Assembly: GCA_025924495.1 (NCBI GenBank)
Contig: JAICIG010000088.1
Location: forward strand, 1-20,807
Length of the DNA: 20,807 bases
Origin: Pirellulales bacterium
GTDB taxonomy: Bacteria; Planctomycetota; Planctomycetia; Pirellulales; JAICIG01
Direction: 5' to 3'
Shown here in pieces: positions 16,187-20,807 of this stretch (position 1 is its first letter; each line of letters opens with the position of its first letter). Under the pieces are notes generated by a model. It was not told the DNA's origin, did no database searches, and was given only the letters and a program-made list of their open reading frames with translations. The translations under genes were made by a program, and so were the position numbers.

Positions 16187-18817
16187 TCAGATCCAGCCTC
16201 GCTTCAGCAGCCAGCGCTTTACGAACTGCGTTAATGCGACGTAGGCGATCAGCGTCAGGCCGACGAACGGCCAGTATAAGCCCGGTAACAGCGTGAATCC
16301 CAACCACGCCCCAAGCGCAGAGCCGGGCAGCCATGCGCCGACGGCCATCACGGCGATGGTGATAATCATCAATGGCCAACTCGCACGGCTCTCGAGGAAC
16401 GGAATGCGATTCGTGCGAATCACGTGGATGATCAGCGTCTGCGTCAGCAGCGATTCGACAAACCAGCCGGTCTGGAACAGACTGGCGCGGCCGGGATACC
16501 AGCATTCGAAGAAGTACAACATGATGAAGAAAGTCGAGTAGTCGAAGATCGAGCTACACGGACCGATCCAGAGAATGAAACGAAAGATCTCGTTCATCGA
16601 CCAGGGACGCGGCCGGGCGACTTGCTCGGGATCGACTTCGTCGGTGGGAATGGGCACTTGAGAGAAGTCGTAAAGCAGGTTGTTGGTGAGGATCTGCAGC
16701 GGCGTCATTGGCAAGAAGGGCAGGAAGATGCTGGCGCCCAACACGCTGAGCATGTTTCCGAAATTCGAACTGGCGCCCATCCGCGCGTATTTGAGGATGT
16801 TGGCATAAACCTTTCGGCCTTCGACCACGCCGGCCACCAGCACGAGCAAGCTTTTTTCCAACAGAATAATGTCGGCCGTCTCTTTAGCGATGTCGACGGC
16901 ATTGTCCACGGAGATGCCCACGTCAGCCGCGCGAAGCGCCGACACGTCGTTGACGCCGTCGCCCAAGTAGCCCACCACATGACCGGCGCTGCGCAGCGCC
17001 TTGATCACCCGCTCTTTGTGCGCCGGCGTCAGCCGGGCAAAGAGCGCGACGCGCACGGCAACGGCCGTCAGCTCGGCGTCGGACATCGCTTCGACCTGGT
17101 TGCCCAACAAGACCTCTTCCGCCTTCAGGCCGACTTCGCGGCAGATATTCCGCGTCACCAGCTCGTTATCGCCCGTCAGCACCTTGACCGAAACGCCTTG
17201 GACGGCCAATGATGACAGAGCTCGCGAAGCGGTGTCCTTGGGCGGGTCAAGGAAGGCGACGTAGCCGCGCAAGATGAGGTTCTCTTCGTCTTGCTTGCCG
17301 TAGGCGGGCCGCTGGTCGACTTCGCGGTAGGCGATCGCCAGCACGCGAAAGCCATCGTTGCTGAGCCGCGCGAACTCGCCCCAAAAATCGTCCGCCATTC
17401 CGGCATCGATCGGCCGCAGCTCGCCTTGCAGCTCGAAACGATTGCAGCGACCGAACATCGCTTCAGGCGCCCCTTTGCAGATCAGCCGCCGCTTGCCGTC
17501 GGGACAGTCGACGACAACCGACATGCACTTCCGCGAAAAATCGAACGGAATCTCGTCGATTTTCTTGTATTCGGGAATTGTCAGTTGAGGATGTGCTTCG
17601 CGATGCTTGAGCACGGCCCGGTCGAGCACGTTCTTCAGCCCGGTTTGAAAATGGCTGTTGATGAACGCCAGCACGAAGACTTCGACATCCTCGATGTCCG
17701 CCAGATCGCAATGGCGCTGCAAGATCACGCGGTCGATCGTCAACGTGCCGGTTTTGTCGGTGCACAGCACGTCCATCGCGCCGCAGTTTTGAATCGAATT
17801 CAGCCGTTTGACGATTGCTTTTTGCCGCGCCATAGCGATCGCCCCTTTGGAGAGGCAGACCGTCACGATCATCGGCAGCATTTCTGGCGTGAGTCCGACG
17901 GCCACCGCCAAGGCGAAAAAGAAGGCTTCGCGCCAATCTCCTTTGGAAAGGCCGTTGATGAGAAATACAAGAGGCGTGAGCGTTAATAACAGCCGAATCA
18001 TCAACCAGGTGAAACGGCTGATTCCCTGATCGAAGGCGGTCGGCGATTGAGGCGCCGCGAGCGATTGTGAAATGCCGCCCAAGTAGGTGCGCAAACCTGT
18101 CTGGACCACTAGGGCTGAGGCCGATCCGGTTTCCACGCTGGCGCCTAGGAAACAGAGCGTCGGCGCCGCCAATACATCCGCGTCCATTTCGCCAACCGGC
18201 TCACTGAACTTCTCAACCGGAAAAGCCTCGCCCGTCAAACTCGCCTGATTGACGAACAGTTCCTTGCACGTCAACACGCGCACATCGGCGGGCACCATGT
18301 CGCCAGCCGATAGACTAATCACGTCGCCCGGAACAAGATCGGCAAGGGGCGCCTCGCGCAACTCCCCATCGCGGCGGACCGTGGCCGTCACTCTGATCAT
18401 GGCTTTCAATCGCGCGACCGCCGAGTCGGCGCGCGCCTCCTGAACAATCCGCAGCATGACGCCCAACAACAGCATCAGCCAGATGACGGCCGCCGAACGA
18501 AGATCACCCGTGGCGATCGACACGCTGCCCAGCACGGCCAGCAGAATGACGAGCGGATTGACAAGAGCGCTGGTCCACAGCTTCCGCCAGGTGCGATGCT
18601 CGGAGGGCGCGATGGCATTCGGTCCGAATTGACGGCGCCGGTCGCGAGCCTCGGTTTCGGTCAGCCCTTCCGCCGAAGCACGCAAAACCCGCAAAGCTTC
18701 GTTGGGGCTCGTTGCCGCGGCTTCGAGCAGCAACTGAGAGGCATGGAAGTTCGACGACGGATGCCGGACGCCGTGAAACGGCCTCTTCGGCAATAGATCG
18801 GCGACAGGGTTCCGCAT
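16187..18817 (-). CDS. mgtA: MgtA-type magnesium-transporting P-type ATPase
   Basis: This is a P3B-type inner-membrane ATPase predicted to import Mg2+; 876 residues against about 900 in E. coli MgtA. Family marks in order: N-terminal cation-ATPase domain (E-G-L-T-E-T-E-A-x2-R-x3-F-G-P-N), actuator T-G-E in S-L-T-G-E-A-F-P-V-E-K-F, membrane segment L-I-N-G-x2-K-G-D-W and V-G-L-T-P-E-M-L-P-M-I-V-T as in MgtA, phosphorylated D354 in D-K-T-G-T-L-T, nucleotide domain K-G-A-P-E, hinge G-D-G-V-N-D, and six C-terminal helices. The start is uncertain. I chose the ATG at 18817, close to the usual N-terminal length; an ATG 31 codons upstream is possible and neither has a good ribosome site. No leader peptide was recognised. 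It is convergent with the 131-residue gene, and a weak sigma-54-like element lies upstream. Confidence 0.88.
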   Translation of the reverse strand: MRNPVADLLPKRPFHGVRHPSSNFHASQLLLEAAATSPNEALRVLRASAEGLTETEARDRRRQFGPNAIAPSEHRTWRKLWTSALVNPLVILLAVLGSVSIATGDLRSAAVIWLMLLLGVMLRIVQEARADSAVARLKAMIRVTATVRRDGELREAPLADLVPGDVISLSAGDMVPADVRVLTCKELFVNQASLTGEAFPVEKFSEPVGEMDADVLAAPTLCFLGASVETGSASALVVQTGLRTYLGGISQSLAAPQSPTAFDQGISRFTWLMIRLLLTLTPLVFLINGLSKGDWREAFFFALAVAVGLTPEMLPMIVTVCLSKGAIAMARQKAIVKRLNSIQNCGAMDVLCTDKTGTLTIDRVILQRHCDLADIEDVEVFVLAFINSHFQTGLKNVLDRAVLKHREAHPQLTIPEYKKIDEIPFDFSRKCMSVVVDCPDGKRRLICKGAPEAMFGRCNRFELQGELRPIDAGMADDFWGEFARLSNDGFRVLAIAYREVDQRPAYGKQDEENLILRGYVAFLDPPKDTASRALSSLAVQGVSVKVLTGDNELVTRNICREVGLKAEEVLLGNQVEAMSDAELTAVAVRVALFARLTPAHKERVIKALRSAGHVVGYLGDGVNDVSALRAADVGISVDNAVDIAKETADIILLEKSLLVLVAGVVEGRKVYANILKYARMGASSNFGNMLSVLGASIFLPFLPMTPLQILTNNLLYDFSQVPIPTDEVDPEQVARPRPWSMNEIFRFILWIGPCSSIFDYSTFFIMLYFFECWYPGRASLFQTGWFVESLLTQTLIIHVIRTNRIPFLESRASWPLMIITIAVMAVGAWLPGSALGAWLGFTLLPGLYWPFVGLTLIAYVALTQFVKRWLLKRGWI

Positions 18818-18886
18818 ACGCAGTTGTCGAAACTTGGACGCCGTGGGCCTTCGGCCGCCGCTGCGGAAGCCCGGCGCGCAGCTTCG

Positions 18887-18901
18887 GCAAACGTGCGGCC
18901 G
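18887..18901 (-). promoter_or_regulatory. weak sigma-54-like element before mgtA
   Basis: On the minus strand the sequence is CGGCCGCACGTTTGC: GG and GC at the correct distance and a full TTGC, but a poor -24 box. It is 70 bases before the chosen mgtA start, similar in position to the three better promoters. If the earlier mgtA start (18910) is used, the element would be inside the gene and not a promoter. Confidence 0.3.
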
Positions 18902-19057
18902 ATGCCGCAACTGCGAAGCTAGCCAGAAAGCGGCCGAGAATCAATCAGAGAGGGCCAGACCGGAATTCGGAGTCCAGAGAAATTGCTTCTCGGTGTTCTC
19001 CTGTCTGTTCCCCGCTGCTCCACGACTTCTCCGGCTCGATTAAGTGCGGCTGGTCCT

Positions 19058-20257
19058 TCAAACGAGTCCTCGCAGCATGCCGTCCCAGTACAGTCGGGGC
19101 AGCCCGTAGGCTTTCAATAGATACATGCTGTAGCGCTCTTTGGACTGATCGATCGGAAATGTTTCTTGCGGCTGGCCTTCGTAATCGAACTCGGCCAGCA
19201 CAAGCCGTCCGTAGCCGGTGACGAGAGGGCAAGAGGTATACCCATCGTACCTGGCTACGAGTTGCCTGCCGTGCATGGCCGAGATCAGGTTCTTGACCAC
19301 GACCGGCGCCTGTTTGCGAATCGCCGCGCCCGTCTTCGACGTCGGCAATCCGGCCGCGTCTCCGAGGCTGAAAACGTTGCCAAACCTCGGGTGTTGCAAA
19401 GTGTGCTTGTCGGCTTCGACCCAGCCCGCGGGATTGGCCAAAGGGCTCTGTTTGATGAAGTCAGGGGCGCTCATTGGCGGCGCAACATGCACCATTTCAT
19501 AGTCGATCGTCGTTCGCTGACCTGTATCGAGTCGTTCGAACATCGCCTCTTTGCGCTCTGGTCGCAGCTCGACCAGGTTGTGTTTGAAGAGCGTTTCGAT
19601 TTGCTTGCGTTCGACGACCCGCTGCAGCGTGCGGTTGTATCGCTCAACGGCAAACAATGAATCTTTGGCCGAGGCGAACAACACCCGCGACTGATTGCGT
19701 ACGCCCGCCTTGCGGAACGCGTCGTCGGCCAGGTACATGATCTTTTGGGGCGCGCCGCCACACTTGATCGGCGTGTCGGGCATGGTAAATAGAGCATTGC
19801 CGCCGCGGAACTCGCGAATGCAGTCCCATGTGTAATCCACGTGCTCGTACGAGTAATTGCTGCACACGCCATCGCGGCCCAACGATTCTTTCAAGCCAGG
19901 AATCTTGTCCCAGTCGAGTTGAATCCCGGCTGCCACGACCAGATAGTCGTAATCGATCACGCTTCCCGAACGGGTCCGCAAACGATTTTCTCGCGGATAG
20001 AATTCGCTGACGGCGTCTTCAATCCAGGCCGCCCCGCGAGGAATGAAGGCAGCCTCGTCGCGCTGGCTGACTTCTTTGGGAAACACGCCGCCGCCGACCA
20101 GCGTCCACAGTGGCTGGTAGTAATGCTTCCGCGACGGCTCGATGATGACGATCTCGGGCTGACTCAGCATCCGCGATAACTGTGCAGCCACAGTAATGCC
20201 TGCCGTGCCGCCGCCTACAATCGCAATTCGATAATGCCTGGCATCTCGACAAACCAT
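19058..20257 (-). CDS. sqr: sulfide:quinone oxidoreductase, type II
   Basis: This flavoprotein oxidises sulfide to sulfane sulfur and passes electrons to the quinone pool from the inner face of the membrane; 399 residues. The N-terminal FAD-binding Rossmann motif is G-G-G-T-A-G-I-T (15-22), and a second FAD segment is G-N-V-F-S-L-G-D-A-A-G-L-P (293-305). The two active-site cysteines are C166 in I-K-C-G-G-A-P-Q-K-I-M-Y-L and C343 in S-C-P-L-V-T-G-Y-G-R-L-V-L-A-E-F-D-Y. Both segments are nearly as in the mitochondrial-type enzyme, which places it in the type II (SQOR-like) group. The C-terminal helices are amphipathic and suit monotopic membrane binding. The start ATG at 20257 has AAGGA nine bases upstream. 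It follows a TauE/SafE exporter gene by 67 bases on the same strand. Confidence 0.92.
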   Translation of the reverse strand: MVCRDARHYRIAIVGGGTAGITVAAQLSRMLSQPEIVIIEPSRKHYYQPLWTLVGGGVFPKEVSQRDEAAFIPRGAAWIEDAVSEFYPRENRLRTRSGSVIDYDYLVVAAGIQLDWDKIPGLKESLGRDGVCSNYSYEHVDYTWDCIREFRGGNALFTMPDTPIKCGGAPQKIMYLADDAFRKAGVRNQSRVLFASAKDSLFAVERYNRTLQRVVERKQIETLFKHNLVELRPERKEAMFERLDTGQRTTIDYEMVHVAPPMSAPDFIKQSPLANPAGWVEADKHTLQHPRFGNVFSLGDAAGLPTSKTGAAIRKQAPVVVKNLISAMHGRQLVARYDGYTSCPLVTGYGRLVLAEFDYEGQPQETFPIDQSKERYSMYLLKAYGLPRLYWDGMLRGLV

Positions 20258-20324
20258 GTTTGCAATTCCTTACCGGCGCCTCGGCATGAGCCGCAACGTC
20301 GTTCTGAAGAGACGATAAGACTTT

Positions 20325-20807
20325 CTACGAAAGGTGCACGAGCGAGCGCAAGTTGACGGCCGCCAAAGCGCAGCCAACGACGATTACTGACCACGCGAAC
20401 GTTTTCCGCAAGTCCGTCTCCGAGCAACGACCTGCCAGGGCGCTGCCGAGGAAAATGCCGACGAGCGAGGCAGCCAGGAACGCAAATGTCAGCGTCCAGT
20501 CGATGGCCACAAAGCGCAGCTGCCCGACTAAGCCCGCCGCGGAATTGAGTGCAATAATCACTAGCGAAGAGCCGATTGCCCGGCGGATTTCAAAACCGCC
20601 GAAGAAGGCCAGGGCCGGCACGATCATGAAGCCGCCCCCCACGCCGAGAAACCCGGTCAGCACGCCGACTGCCAGCCCAACGAGTGCAAAACGCACGGGT
20701 CGGAATTCCTGAGCGTTGTCGCCTTTAGCGCGGCGAGCGAGCAACATTCGCAAGCCTACCACGAGCATCAGACCCGCGAACAGCAACATCAGCACGGCAG
20801 ATGGAAC
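20325..20807 (-). CDS. TauE/SafE-family sulfite exporter, C-terminal part
   Basis: This is an integral membrane protein cut by the window edge: 160 residues are present, of about 250 usual for the family, and the reading frame remains open to base 20807. The visible part has a hydrophobic helix (L-M-L-L-F-A-G-L-M-L-V-V-G-L-R-M-L), a basic loop, then the second DUF81/TauE repeat with G-x-L-T-G-F-L-G-V-G-G-G-F-M-I-V-P-A-L, the hallmark of the family, and two or three more helices. Members export sulfite, sulfoacetate or related anions. Placement just upstream of the sulfide oxidase suggests removal of sulfur oxidation products such as sulfite or thiosulfate. The two are probably co-transcribed. 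Confidence 0.88.
   Translation of the reverse strand, partial: VPSAVLMLLFAGLMLVVGLRMLLARRAKGDNAQEFRPVRFALVGLAVGVLTGFLGVGGGFMIVPALAFFGGFEIRRAIGSSLVIIALNSAAGLVGQLRFVAIDWTLTFAFLAASLVGIFLGSALAGRCSETDLRKTFAWSVIVVGCALAAVNLRSLVHLS

Noticed and set aside
20258..20324. Sigma-54 element before the sulfide oxidase
   Set aside because: GCAATTCCTTACC on the plus strand has the wrong spacing between the GC and GG equivalents by one base; this gene is more likely read through from the exporter gene.
1..20807. CRISPR arrays, insertion sequences, rRNA genes and prophage
   Set aside because: No regularly spaced direct repeats, transposase-like frames, rRNA segments or phage genes were seen.

Overview
The window is about 60% G+C and gene-dense, and it reads as a bacterial chromosome segment. 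It is probably from the Planctomycetota: the hemerythrin-like protein ends in a D-x-G-x-G-D tail, the nitrite reductase carries fused redox modules, and the nitrate reductase partner is a fused DmsB/DmsC protein, a combination I associate with that phylum. This assignment is an inference; there is no rRNA or other marker gene here.

Layout. Left end, minus strand: the first 48 codons of a Tat-exported protein (1-144), a hemerythrin-like protein (363-848), a small unknown protein (1165-1416) and a dyad-rich gap. Next is a four-gene minus-strand nitrate assimilation operon, read from right to left: narK transporter (8683-10050), a multidomain nitrite reductase (5778-8627), a fused Fe-S/membrane-anchor subunit (4048-5778) and the molybdenum nitrate reductase (1811-4048). 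The last three are joined by TGATG stop/start overlaps. Divergent from narK are a membrane histidine kinase with a NarX-like P-box and a FixJ-type response regulator (10477-12709). Together these predict nitrate uptake, quinol-driven reduction to nitrite, NAD(P)H-driven reduction to ammonium, and local nitrate/nitrite-responsive control.

Right half: PEP synthase (13009-15444), a coupled 62-residue protein, a 131-residue protein with an internal repeat, then on the minus strand an MgtA-type P-type ATPase (16187-18817), a type II sulfide:quinone oxidoreductase (19058-20257) and a TauE/SafE-family exporter cut by the window edge.

The most unusual signal is regulatory. Three transcription units (hemerythrin-like gene, ppsA operon, 131-residue gene) each have TGGC-N7-TTGC, the sigma-54 -24/-12 pattern, 35 to 60 bases before the start codon in the right orientation. 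A 7-of-8 match lies before mgtA. Two of the promoters have a TGTG...CGCACAG dyad about 110-120 bases upstream of the predicted transcription start, where an enhancer-binding activator would sit. The nitrate operon and the sulfide oxidase lack this pattern. This suggests a sigma-54 regulon interleaved with a separately regulated nitrate cluster.
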